Below are positions 1 to 12,531 of a stretch of DNA of 64,000 nt, one piece after another (the stretch's first letter is position 1; each line of letters opens with the position of its first letter). The position numbers and the translations under genes were made by a program. A model generated the notes under the pieces. That model made no database searches, was not told the DNA's origin, and saw only the letters and a program-made list of their open reading frames with translations. Source of the stretch: Anas platyrhynchos (taxonomy: Eukaryota > Chordata > Aves > Anseriformes > Anatidae); the NCBI RefSeq assembly GCF_047663525.1, contig NC_092590.1, positions 7,212,001-7,276,000 of the forward strand. The letters run 5' to 3'.

Positions 1-3000
1 TCCCAAAAGAGATTTTCCTAATCAACAGTATTATTTGAAGGTTCAAATAAGAACCATTTAGACGCTGTACTAAGTTCCTTGAATTACTATTTTTAAACCC
101 AATATGGAAACAAATAAGAAGACAGGCCGCCCTGACAAGGCCTTCCTGCAGGTCTTGGGCAAAGGAATAAGGTAAATTGAGAAGCCGGATCTGATCCTAA
201 AAACTCCCTTCATCAACATGAGACTGGCAAGAGCAGAGGGACAGGCTGGCTGGTTATTTTAGCCAAGTGCACGTGTGCTACTGCCTGCAGCTCACAGCTG
301 CTGAATTAGGCAGTGGGAGCAAACAGACACACGGGCAGGCATCTTTGAGTAGAAAAGGATACAAGCAGCAACGTTTGGATTCAGATTTCAAATGCACCAC
401 CATCCAGTGGCACTCCGATCCAGCATCAAGGCGGTAGGCACGGCTCTGCTTTCCGGGTGTTCAGCCTCAGCTACAAATTCAGACAAACGAGGGAGGAAGG
501 GTGTACCCGCTCCACAGTATGGCACCCTAAGGGACTGCCAGAGAGACTGGGGCTAGGGCTGCTCACTCCGTGAGTCTGGGGGAGAAGAGGGGCAGCTGAA
601 GAGCACCCAAGTGCCCAAACCCAGCCACCCTCATCTCTGCACTCTCATTGAGTCTTTGAAGTACAATGACAAGCTACCTTCCAGACATTAGCTCCATAGC
701 ATAACCAAGAAACATCTAACCCTGTTTTCCCCACTCCTGTGCAGAGTTTGCAACATAACTAGAGAAAAAGTGCAAGCAACCGTGAGGAGGGGTGGAAAAA
801 AAAATATCAGGGATAATAATTATAAATACCCACATGTAATCTGACTATAGTAACTAGTCAAGTAACTCTATCCTATTAAAATCAGCGGGAGATGAAGGGA
901 GGGCTCAGCTCAACTAGTTTGTGTTGTTTAGGTTTTGCAAAGGGCACTCAAAACTGGCAAACACCCATTTTTCCTTTCCTGGCAGCAGCCCACTTCTATT
1001 CCATTTGTGGGTTCTGCTGAAGAGAAGAGGAGAAAGGGTCTGCCAAGGAGACCCTGATCTCTGCTGCGTGTTAAACGAATCCAGCCAAGTTATCTCCTTC
1101 CATTGGTTTTGGAGCTGTCCTCTAGGCAACAGCTTCCCCTAGCAATGCCCACATGCTCCTGCACCAGGCAGTCTGTTATGATGCCAGCCTTCCTCCCCTC
1201 TGTCTCTGCTGGGAGGTGTCAGTGCCCTGGGATGTACTGGGGACATTGCCAGGTGGCTCCTGTCCTACTCTTCAGTTGCGGCTAGCAAAGGTAGGTTCAT
1301 AAAAAGATATAGACTCTACTATTCACACATGGCACTAGACCTCTACCTTGTTGAGCTATGTATCAGCAGGCAGGCATCCACCCACTAAGGAGCTCCCAGG
1401 AACTGGAACGCTTTCACAGCAGGAAAAATAAGAACCGCTATTTTAAATGGCAACTCCAAATGCTGCTGTTTGGGGCAGGATGCAAATCCAAGTCAAAACA
1501 GCTGCTGAACTGCCTAAAACCAAACCATAGAAACTGGATTTTATCTTAATTTTTAAGGATAAAATCAAAATGTTTCTCTTATACCTAAGAACCACTTAAA
1601 ACCCAATGAGTAGCCAAGACTCCACTTCTTTCAGTAGGTAGCTGTGTAAGTTCTCCTTTCCCTCCGCATCTCCCCAGTACATTTCAAACTCTTATGCTCT
1701 TTCAGTCAACATAAATAATGCCACGGTGGCTAGGTCTCTAGTAACACATCTTAATTTTCTCATTAGTGAGATAAGCTTGTCATTAGTAAGATGTATGTCA
1801 AGATACCATCTGATATTTTATACACTTGAAATCATTAATTTACATGAAAAAGCCTATACTACTGCAGAATAAAAGCATCCCATAGCAAACCCATGTGCCT
1901 AAAGGATCTGTTGCGCATTGGTCAAGCATGAAGGCAGGCTTACCTGCCTAAAAGCTTGTCTATTTTCTACCTCTCCCCAAGTCAGCTGCCTGACCAGTGG
2001 GAAAGTTATATTTCCTTGGGAGAGACAACTTGTTCCTGCTTCTGTATTTTAGAAGCTACAGTGAGTTTGCATGCATTACATGTCAAACTGACAACACAAG
2101 GATTTCACAAGTGTCTTTCAGTCTAATAAATTAAAAAAATGCAGCACTACAGAATAGGCAGTATAATACGTAACAATATCCAATCCAGCCCTTGTCTGGA
2201 GCAGGGACCTACATGGGGCTCCACACTCATCCGGCACCACAGTGCCTAACAGCACCCTTCCCAGAGGGCTGGAGAAGAATTTTGACCCTGATCTTCCACG
2301 AGAATGGGACAGAGTTGTGTTTTAGAGCACTGTTATAGAAGTGTGGACAGGAAAGCCAAGAAACAGAAGATGAGTGGGGATTGTCTCTCAGGTAGGGCCA
2401 CACACAACATTTCCCCTTGCACAATCTGTGATGAGGGGTCCCACTGGCACACGTGAAAAATAAAAGAGGCTTGGTGAAAGCCTTCCTGAATCAGACCTGT
2501 CAACTTCCAAACAAAAAGTCAAGAACATGAGCAAACATTAACAATTAACTCCAGGGCACAGCCACCTGGAAAGCTGAGTCTTCATATAGCTTTTCTCCAC
2601 ATGACTCCTACAGGAATTTCACCCACAGGACCTGGGTTTATGGCCTGGATGTGTTGCTGTGCTGAACTGCTGGCTAGGGCAAGGGTATAGCCAAGTCTAA
2701 CAGGCAGCTCCTTGCTGCTTTATATTTCCCTTCAACAGTTGTTTTTTCTAAGACATTTTTCTATTCAAGGAAGAACCTTTCTATTGCAAAAGCAAACCAC
2801 CTGTAGATCTCTACATTTCTTAGAACACCCTCTATGCCTTTTCCACTGACTAACCAATACTCAATTTACAAGTTTTTTAGGCAAACACGGATACTGCGCT
2901 TCCCAGGCTTTGCACAGGAGCAGTCGAATGAAGCTCAGGAACACACTGAATCTATCGAGTCTTCACCTCTTCTCATCCTCATTGATGGAAGTGGCGTTGT

Positions 3001-4559
3001 GATGGGCCACGCTCAAGGAGCATAGAACCTGTCCAGAGATGTACCTTTGGCGCGATTAAATATAGATGTACTTATAAGAGCGGCGTCCTGAAAATACAAG
3101 GGAATGAGATCAAAGAAAACTGAGGAAGAACTGAAAGAACAGGGTTGGCAGAATGCAGACAGAAGAGCACAGGGTCAAAAAAGAATTACATCGGCAACAA
3201 ACTGAGGACATCTGGTACCCTTGGATCCCTCAGAGCAATTGACACATCACCTTTGTGTTGAAGAACAGACTTAAGGGTCCTATATACCAAGGCCAGTCTA
3301 TGAGGGGCCTACTAAAGAGACTGACAGGGAGCAGGTGATAGGGAATACAAAAAGTCAGGTATCGAGGGCTTACCCCACTTTGAGCAGCAAAACGACTGGT
3401 GTTGCTTTGAAACCATTCACGCTTATTAAAAAAAGTTAAGAGGACATCTATCTGTGGTATGGGGCTCCAAACCACTTGCCTTTAGGTGCCAAATTATGCA
3501 AGTCCAAAGGAGGAAGCAGCCTTAAAAATCATTCTTGCACAATGATACTTCAACACAGAGCACATCTGCTGGCCTGACTGATTGATGAGTGTCATGATGT
3601 TCTCCGTGACAAGAAGCACGGAGAAGGACACATCTCAAGATTCTCTAGTCTTCAAACCTGTATTTTGCAAATTACAGAACAGAAATCATGTGCTGTCCTT
3701 ATTGTACATACTTATTTATTGTCTCAGTGAAAACTAGGTTTACCAGTACAATTTGGGTGGGTTTTCTGCATTCTCCCCTCCAAGGACGCCAGTTTATTTT
3801 CTGGTCAAAACTGCTCTATCCAAAGCATTGAAACCCCTAACGAGTTGTTTGCCTTTGTAAATACACCCTGTGAACACATGCGTATTTCTGTCTTGTACCT
3901 GCTGCCAGACCTGATAATCATACAGCTTACATCCCAGAACGTGCTCAAACCAAAAGTGGATAGTGGGATTTTATATAATATTCAGGTAGTATACAATAAA
4001 GCCAAGTTCTGTTTCACATGCAGGTCCACAGGAGATTTTCAGATCAAATGTGTTTTAAAGTATCTGTTTATACTCTAAAGAAATCTTAAATTATGTTTAC
4101 TTAACACTTACCATAGGGAAAGTTAGATAAAGATGCATGCTTACTGGGATGCTGTAAGAGCAACTATTCAGTAGAGAAATTTTTAATACAGTTAAGTATC
4201 GTACACACTACTGTGAAATGTTAAGGTGCATAGCTCAATAAAACAGTGCCAGAAATACTCAGAAGGAAATGCACAGGTAACAAGAGGTTAAATTGCACTG
4301 TTTGGACAAGGCCCATTTTAAATTGCAGTAAATTCTGATGAGAGCAAATCAAAATTCAAAATCAAAACCATTTTTCAAATAAAGCCCCAGTAATTTGCTT
4401 TTATTTTTCCTCCCCTCTTAATTCCCCTAGTATTCTTGGCTGCAAAAACACTTTCATGGCCAAAAGACAGACTGCAAACCAGAAAAGCAAATTATAAATA
4501 TGCCTGCATGGATACCAGATTAAAGGAACTGCACTCTTTTGGTGTGCATTACCTAGAGT
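1..4559. other. Upstream intergenic sequence, no gene recognised
   Basis: Unremarkable mixed-composition DNA upstream of PITX2. Reading frames on both strands are short and lack a start, splice sites and residue composition that together would suggest an exon. I see no tRNA, no long tandem repeat and no transposon family that I can name. It is best described as part of the gene desert that flanks PITX2. Confidence 0.6.
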
Positions 4560-5560
4560 AGCATGCATCCTCATTTTATGTTCAGCCTGAATGCCTCCAA
4601 TAGCCTACATTGGAACTCTTCTTTTTTTCCCCCCTTCAGGGATCTTAACACGTTTTAAGCAGATGTATCATCAAATGTATTACATGCCAATCTGTTTATC
4701 ATTAAAATGAAAAATCAATATGTCTGATTCGAGCGTAAACAGGAGTTGAATGTTCAAGCTGTCATTGAAGATGACATATAATTATAGAATATGATTTGTA
4801 CTTGGCAAATCATTATTTCCTGAAAAGGGCAACAGACAGTAGCAACAAACTTTTCACAGCAACTCAGTACAGTGCCACTTATAGCCAGGGAATTAGTTTT
4901 ATGTATGCAAAGAGATACCTATGCAGCCAAAAGGAGCAATAAGCAAACAATCACTGTTAAATTTAATCATTATGTATGTTTAGCTGATGAGAGAACATGT
5001 AGCTTTATGTTACTGGGCTGAGTCCAGATTTTTATTTAAAACAGAAGTACTGAAAATAAGAACTTCAAAAAAAATACTAGAGGGTTTCTGTTCTGGACCA
5101 TTAATTTTTCAGTCAAATCAAACTATCATTTAATTGAATCCTGATGCTAGAACTTGGATTCTACATGAAAAACTTGAAACTAAAGCACATAGAATAATTT
5201 GTTATGTTGAGCTATTCATCCCAATATGTCAAGGAAAAAAAAAAAAGACAAACTCACAATAAAGTTAGCCTACTTTTTGTGATGACACAGAACTAATAAC
5301 AAAAGGAAACAAGCTTTTGTCCAGGCCAAGAAACTAAGCCATTAACTACTATTTTCTTCTAGCTGATAATTATTTTTAAAAACAGATGCTTGCAAAATGA
5401 ACGAGAATACTCTGTGAAAACACAACATCTCTCGATAATCATAAAATTTGCCTGAAAAACCAAGGACTTTCAAAGGCAACTAGGAATTTTAGGCATTTTC
5501 TTTGAGCCAGTACAAAATGCTTGGCTTTCATGAGTAGCAAAGAACAATCTCTGAATGAGG
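4560..5560. promoter_or_regulatory. AT-rich block resembling a conserved developmental enhancer
   Basis: This roughly 1 kb block is AT-rich without simple repeats and is dense in homeodomain-like TAAT cores and forkhead-like words. Examples are TGTTTATC near 4,692 and GTAAACA at 4,735-4,741. It contains no frame of any length. Enhancers in the desert around PITX2 commonly have this composition. No cross-species alignment was possible, so the enhancer call is inference. Confidence 0.3.
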
Positions 5561-8500
5561 AAAACTATTTTTAAAACTGCGTCACATCAATTATTCAGGT
5601 ACTATGGGAAGGGGGGTCATTTCACTTCTCTTATAAGTATCAAATTGTGAGTATGGCAGGAAACTCTGCTTCAGAAAAGAAAACATGAATCCTTCTCTGA
5701 TTTTGAATCATGACTTACACAAGCCTCCAAACCCGGCATTTGGGGGTCTTCAATTAATATTTTTCTCCACTTTGTGCCTCATCATCCTGTTCTCCCACTC
5801 TGCTAGCTCACTAGAGCAAATAGCATCTGCAGAACAAAGGAGGGAAATCCTTCCATTTTTACTAGAAGCAATCATTCAACTAACCAGCTGTGAACTTCTT
5901 CAAGCAGACAAGAACATGCTGGAAATATATGGCAGCCTTCAGCTGTGGGATCTGAAAGTGTCCTGGTTCTGTACAACAATTGACAGCATCTATCAGCACA
6001 AGAACCAAGAAAGCTCTGTCTTGGTGTACTAGAAATGATCCAAGACTTCAAACAACAATGATAAGAGTACGCTCACTTAATAAATATTAACAGAAACCTA
6101 TAAGTTCCCATTGAATCTTCCTAATATTGGTCACATACACTAGGGCAAAAGGAAAGTGGGTGTGGAAAGTAGGGTGGGAGGAGATCAGCATTCTAACCAT
6201 GATCTTGCATTTTTGCCTCCAAGTCATGTTCTTCTCTGATTACAGAGTTCAGCTTCTATTAAAAAAAAATATTTTGCAGATAGAAGAAAGTATTAGCTTC
6301 CAGGATTGCAAAGTAAAAGTAGCACTGCTATCACAGTCATCTGAGTAGGAAGAGTAAATTCTATAGTTGTGCCCTCCCACCACATCTTTATTTTATTGAC
6401 ACTAGTAGGAGCACCAACCACTTAGCACAGCTGCAGATAGTACTCAAATTTTGACTCTTCTACACGTATTCTTATTGCTACATGTCATTCCTTCCCATCA
6501 GGTCAGGTTGTGTGCAGAACTGAAAGGTACATTTTAATATCACAGGTGCTTTTAACAAACACCCATCAAAGATGCAGCAGCCTCCAGATACCCAATTGAT
6601 ATTTTAGCTTACACATCAAACAAAATGACTTTCAAACTGTGGGTTGAATTAGAAGTTTATCAGTTCCTTTTATTCAAGAAGAATATGCAGATGTGTTTTA
6701 ATCTCAAGAAAATATTTGCAAAATACTTGTAATTGAATCTATTGTATAATATTCCTAATAAACATAGCAGCTCAATGATTTAAAATGCTAAGCTTTGCTA
6801 AATATCTTTTTAAAATCCTAGCCTGCTTCCATAAGCTTAAAATTCCCCAATACACTAAAATCCAGATTTATTTTGCTTAAAAAAAAAAAAAAAAAATCAC
6901 ATTACTTCTAAAACTAGGCCTGTCTAACCTTTAGGAAGAGAAGAGCAGAGATAAGCTCAACATATTTAAAACAAGGATATAACAAGAAGAGACACAGCAG
7001 ATGAACTGTTTTCAGTTACTTGCTGTTATAAGAATACTGTACAAGTCTCTTACGAATTCATTTACATCTAGTCAAAGTATTAACACTGTTAGATAAGAAA
7101 TGCTACAATCTGAATGAACTCAGTTTAGTATCAGAGGCCTTAATAATACAGGCAGAACGGAGACATGAAAAAGGGAAGTATATTTGCCTTCCTTTTTTGC
7201 AACAACAACAACAACAAAAAATGTCAGGTAAAACAGAGGGCCATTGTACTAAAGAGCAGAAATAAAAATGTCCTAAAAATCCCTGGTGCCACTTTCCCTT
7301 AAAAACTTTATGCCACCTAGAGAGCTAGTGAAATAACATAAAAGCAGAAACTTGGTGTTTCAGTTATAGACAGAAGTTGCCAAACCTAATGCCAAGGAAG
7401 GTCTTGAGACTACAGAGAAGCAGAAGTTTTAAGCACAGTAGAAATATACTTAGCTAAGAACAGCCTACAGATTTTTACCTACTACATCTTCCACAGGTAA
7501 AATCCTGTTGACAGTAGGCTAACCCAGCCTACTCCATGTACACGTAGTGCATCCCAATTCCCTTTTTGTCACATTTGCTATCCAGAAGACAAAGTTCGCA
7601 TCCCACCAGCAAAAATGCTTTAGTCTCCCCTAGTTCACACAATGCAGCTATTAAGAGACATGAACTACCTTGGCCATCCACACAAAGTTGTCAACTTTGA
7701 GAGAGACGCAGGGCGAGACATCAGCACTATTAATTTATAATATCCACAGCATAACTTCTTCAACTGAGTTACTTAGTTTTAAAGTTCTTTTCTGGTTATA
7801 AACTCAAAACCTTGTTCTGTTTGTTATTAGGATGTGCAAGAAACTAAATTACCTCAAGGGGAAAAGAAGAAACTTCCAGCAAACATCAAATCCTTCAGGA
7901 GTATCAGGTCTTCCAGGTAAATATATATACACCCTTACCTATGCATGCTCTCACTAGGCTTTAGGATATAAAAGAGAAGGAAAAAGCAGAGAATTCTAAT
8001 CACTAAAAACAAAGAAAAAAAACAGAAATATATTAGTATAATATAATAATAATATTTTAAGGGTAGAACAGAGCCTGTTTAAACCCTCAACTTCTCAAAA
8101 TGAAGAAATCCTCATCCTCCAACAAAAATAGTCCTCTCAGAGCTGGTATTTCAAGATCCAACACCTGACTGGGTCAGCAGGTGTTAAGAGTTACAGAAAC
8201 GGTGCTGTTGATTACTGATGGGTGTATTTTTCTCTATTATTTACAGTTCCCTTAAACTGCCTGTTGCAAGACCATTCTTTTTGGTTGCCTGTAAAAATAC
8301 TAAATTTTAAGCAAGAAGACAATGTGTCTGTGTGCTAAAAGAGCATTCTAAGAGGAAAAAAAGTCAACCTTTGATAAGCCTGACATTTATCAGAAGAAGA
8401 CAAATATTTTGCAAAGTATTTTTCCTACATTGAAAAATTATACATAAATAAAAATGTGTCAAATCTTGAGAAGTTTCAGCATATCAACAATTTTTAAGTA

Positions 8501-11500
8501 AGACCTAGCGTTTTGGGGGAGGTCTGGTTCTGCACTGGGGTGAGTTTTCCATAGGAAAATACATCAGGCTAAATTCTAATCCTCATAGAAACTATGTGTA
8601 AACATTCCCCAAATGGGAGGCTGGAGTAGATGTGTGAGACCCAGAGTCTGGAGAGCTGGTGTGGGAGAGAGAGACCAGAGAGACAAGGAAAGAAGCTCAA
8701 AAACCGCGTCCTCTGGCAGGACACTGGGACAGGAAGATCATAATCAACTCCGTAGTTCATCCTTCTAAGTCAAGCACAAAAAACTTAAGGAATGCTTAAG
8801 TGACCTAAATACGCCTTCCCTTTATATCTTCATATCATCTGCAAATACAGGATTACTTACTGTTTGTACCATAGCTCAGCAGGCGTGACAAGCAGTCCCG
8901 AAGTGGAACGCTTTGTGTTTCATTGTGCTTCAGGAGATTAGGAAAAACGCACAGACAGGCTTCCTAAAGAAACAGCCTGACATTTGATACAGACTGGGCA
9001 GGTACTGCCTCTGCTGCACATAAGCTGACATTGCTGGGCCTTTTCGGGTACCGGGAAGAGCCAGAGTTTGGCAGACAGCAATGCTGCTGTGTATCACACC
9101 CATTTCTCTGCTCACTGCCACTCTTTCAGCCTGCCCAGTCACTACTAAGCTGCCTACCTGCTTGTTCCCAGGAAAACTTCTGCCATGGTAGCAGCTGCAG
9201 TTCCTGCTTTAGTATCTGGAAATCTTTTTTCCTCTCACCCCCTTGTCTATGAAGTGCCAAGAAGGAGCCCAGCTGTTCAACATTTCATTGCTGATTTCTT
9301 TGGGAAGGCCTGGAGAAGCCACAAGTGGGCTGCCTTCCTTTTTCATGGGAGAAGAGGAGCCTTTTTAACTGAAAAATAAAAATAAAAATGAAATGCAACT
9401 TGAGACTTTTTTTTTTTTTTGCTCTCTCACCCTGTGTGAACTGAAGAATCTCAGAATCTTCACACTCACCGTATCTTGAGCCTCTCTCTGCCCTCTTGTA
9501 GGTCTCAGAGCAGCAGAGGGAGTGCCTCAGTGCCTCTGCCTATTACTCATCGCACGGCTTGACAAAAGGAGAAGCCTATTTTTCAGGCTTCCCATCTCTT
9601 TGCAGAGACAGTGCAGTCTGCTACTGAGCGTACTCAGAAGAGATCTTATCGTGCCTTTTAAAAGGATTTTTCCCCCAAACCAAGCAAAGTGGGAGTGGCC
9701 AGTGTCATCTATATTCATGCCATGTTTTATAGCTCAAACATCAGATTGCTCCTGCTGTAACTCAGTTTGTAAAGAGTGTTTGGGGGGAATGAAAACAAAG
9801 CAAAAAAAAAAAGTTATTTTTTTCACTGCTTGTAGATCAAAAGGCTTACATGCTGTACTTTTACCACAAAGCAAATGTTTGTGCTATGTAAACTCCCAAC
9901 AACTGAGATTATAATGAAAGCACTAACAGACATTTTTATTGACCTACAGCTCACTTATAATCACAGGTATGTTCAGTAGCTTTTAAAATCCAAGAGGACA
10001 GAAATAACTTCCTGGCTGTTCTTACTACGCAGTGTTTTCTGAGCCTCCCTGCTTTAATTTGGGCTTTCATTTCATGGCAAGGTGGTTGCCACAAAGTATT
10101 CATCGCCCCTGTGTTCCCAGTGCTCTGAGGCAAAAAGGAAAATAAATTAAAGTCAAATGGGCTGTGTGAAAATGTTTGGTCTCAGAAATCAGGAGGGGAA
10201 ACAATAACCAGAATCAGCTATAACTGCCCAGGAGCAGGCAGAGACAGAGAAATCAGCTGCAGAAAGATCTCCTTATGACCCCTGCAATTTTTGTCTGCCA
10301 AATTTAAAAGGCCTCTTTCTTTTCTCCCCAAAGGGTACATGGAGAATATGGTCATTTAAGGAGCGCAGCGTTAAACACAGGAAGGCAGCGTGACTCTTAT
10401 CCCCAGAAATGGTGGCATGAGTAAACCCAGTCCAGGACGGGAAAAGCCTGCAAAATAAAGGCAGTAGACAGCAGACGGAAAAAGTGAGATACGCCCGTGT
10501 GGAAAGAGTTCAGTCGTGAGATCGATGGCTGCAGTTACCGCGAGCGACTCCATAAACACACATTCCTCGATAATCCACGGAGCATAGTTAGTTACGGTCG
10601 GCGGATCGGGGATGGCCTGGCTGAGTGGAGAAGTGTTTTACATGGCAGGCTGTCCTCACAAGGCTGCACCAATACCGCCAGCGAATGCAGCAGGAAAGGA
10701 GCGGGCTACGCATTGTAATGGACCTCATGTGTGCTCAGGAGGGCAGGGTAATGCTGGCACCTCGCTGTCCTGGGAGGCAAGGCTCCTGAAGGGAGAGAAA
10801 CCTGCTCAGGGGTTCTCCTCTTCCCCTTCCTTGTCTACTCGAGTGGTTTGGACACACCAAAAGTTTGGGTCATGGGGTTTTGTTGTTGTTGTTGTTGTTT
10901 GGTTTGTTTTCCTCGATGCTTGCCAAAAAGGAGCACTAAGAACCCTTTATCTGTCCTCTTCGAGTCAATGTCTTTCTGCCTGGGGGAAACGAAGACACTC
11001 CTATAGTCTACCTATAAATTTGTCTTTCAGTTTATGGCTTGGGTGTTTTGCTAGTGTTGGTTTTTTTTTTCCTTTTTTTTTTTTTTAACCAGGATATCTT
11101 TCCAACTTTACCCTGCATTTTATTATACCTACATTCTGTTTCCAAACACATTTTGATAAGCTGTCCAAACATGCCTAAAAGTATGGCTTTATGTGATTGC
11201 CACGATGTCATCAGGAGCCATTTTATCTAACCTACCATGTTAAGCTAACCATAAATTTGAATAACAGATCACATCATAAATTCCATCAGAACAAATATTT
11301 TTCTAAAAGCATTTAACATTTTCTCTGATGGGGGATGCCAGAACTGCTTCATATAAAAGTAGTAAACGGGGAAGAAAAAAAAAAAATGAAGCAGTGTTGA
11401 ACCAGTGAAGAAAATTTACCACTACTTTTCCAAGCGAAACACTTTTTAAAAGCGCTGTCTAATAAGGAGCCAGCTCTTTGACACGCTACGTTACAGCGAG

Positions 11501-11700
11501 TAAGCGGGCTTGGCCGAGCTCCCAGACAGAGAACAACCCTCTGGATGCCACCGCATTTGCCCTTACACGAGCGATTTCCCCAATCGCCGCTTAATATTTT
11601 AACCTTTTCGGGGCATTTTGGGGAAGGCCGAGGCACTAGGCCGGGCCAGTGCTGGGTGCTGCTCTTCTCTGTCACACCCAGCAGGAAACTGTTTGACGAT
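5561..11700. other. Upstream intergenic sequence, no gene recognised
   Basis: Mostly AT-rich up to about 9 kb and then mixed. It contains short A and T homopolymer runs (for example 6,879-6,896 and 9,407-9,420). One 115-codon frame at 5,685-6,032 (+) has no recognisable domain and no credible splice or promoter context. Nothing else stands out. Confidence 0.55.
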
Positions 11701-11714
11701 GGCATGCCCGTACC

Positions 11715-12491
11715 CGTTTCCCCGTGAGGAGGCACGGCGGCGGCGGTGGCAGCGAGGTGGTGGTGGTGGTGGCGCCATGATGGCGGCAGGTTTGCCAGGC
11801 GGCTGCCCGTGAGGTGATCATGAGCCGGCCCAGGCCGGTCACGGCTGGTTCCAGACGGGCAGCGGGACCTGGCGATTGTGCTTCAAAATCTTCTGCTCTG
11901 ATACTTCAGAATGTCTCAAATGCACACAGCACCCCTTTCCAAACATTTTTACCAAGAAAAGATTGCAGCCATGGGGTGGGAGATGTACTCTGGGGCCTCC
12001 ATGGTGAATGGGGAGGACGTGCTCCTGAGAGACTATGGCCATATTGTGACAGGGACACCCCTGAGGGGCTGTGGTGACCCACACCAGGCAGGGACAGCCT
12101 GAAGAAACTGTGTCTGGGGGATGACCCACACATTGTCTTGCCCCACCACAGCCAGAAAATGGCTTTCAGGGAAGCCCAGTGACATTTCCCTCATGGACGT
12201 GCCATCTTGACAGTGCAGGTGGCCGCATCCATGCCACACCGCCTGTCACCTTCCAGCACAGGGGGTGTTTCAGCAGAAAAGGGTGTGCAACCTGAAATGT
12301 CAGCTTTTTCCCTCCACAGCTGGTGGGAGGTGAAGCAAGGGAAGGGAACGTGACCACAGGCAGAGAAGAACCTCAGTACTTTAAATATTGTGGTGTAAGC
12401 TGCAGTTGGAGCACTACCGCAGTGATCTCAGTGACCAAGGCTAAGTTCGAGGTGGGTGTTTTATAAGGACAGTTTCTACTTTTGCTAAGGG

Positions 12492-12529
<38 letters not shown>
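11715..12529 (+). other. CpG-rich head followed by a 38-base A tract; possible retroposed sequence
   Basis: A short CpG/GGC/GGT-rich stretch (about 11,725-11,800, including an ATGATGGCGGC word) begins an 800-base segment that ends in an uninterrupted run of 38 A (12,492-12,529). A GC-rich 5' end plus a 3' poly(A) is the layout of a retroposed transcript. However, I cannot name a parent gene, I see no AATAAA just before the tract, and I could not identify target-site duplications. A CpG-rich promoter fragment beside an unrelated microsatellite is the alternative. Confidence 0.2.

Positions 12530-12531
<2 letters not shown>

Noticed and set aside
5685..6032. 115-codon frame with a hydrophobic stretch
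   Set aside because: No family recognised, no splice sites or promoter context, surrounded by ordinary AT-rich DNA; likely chance.
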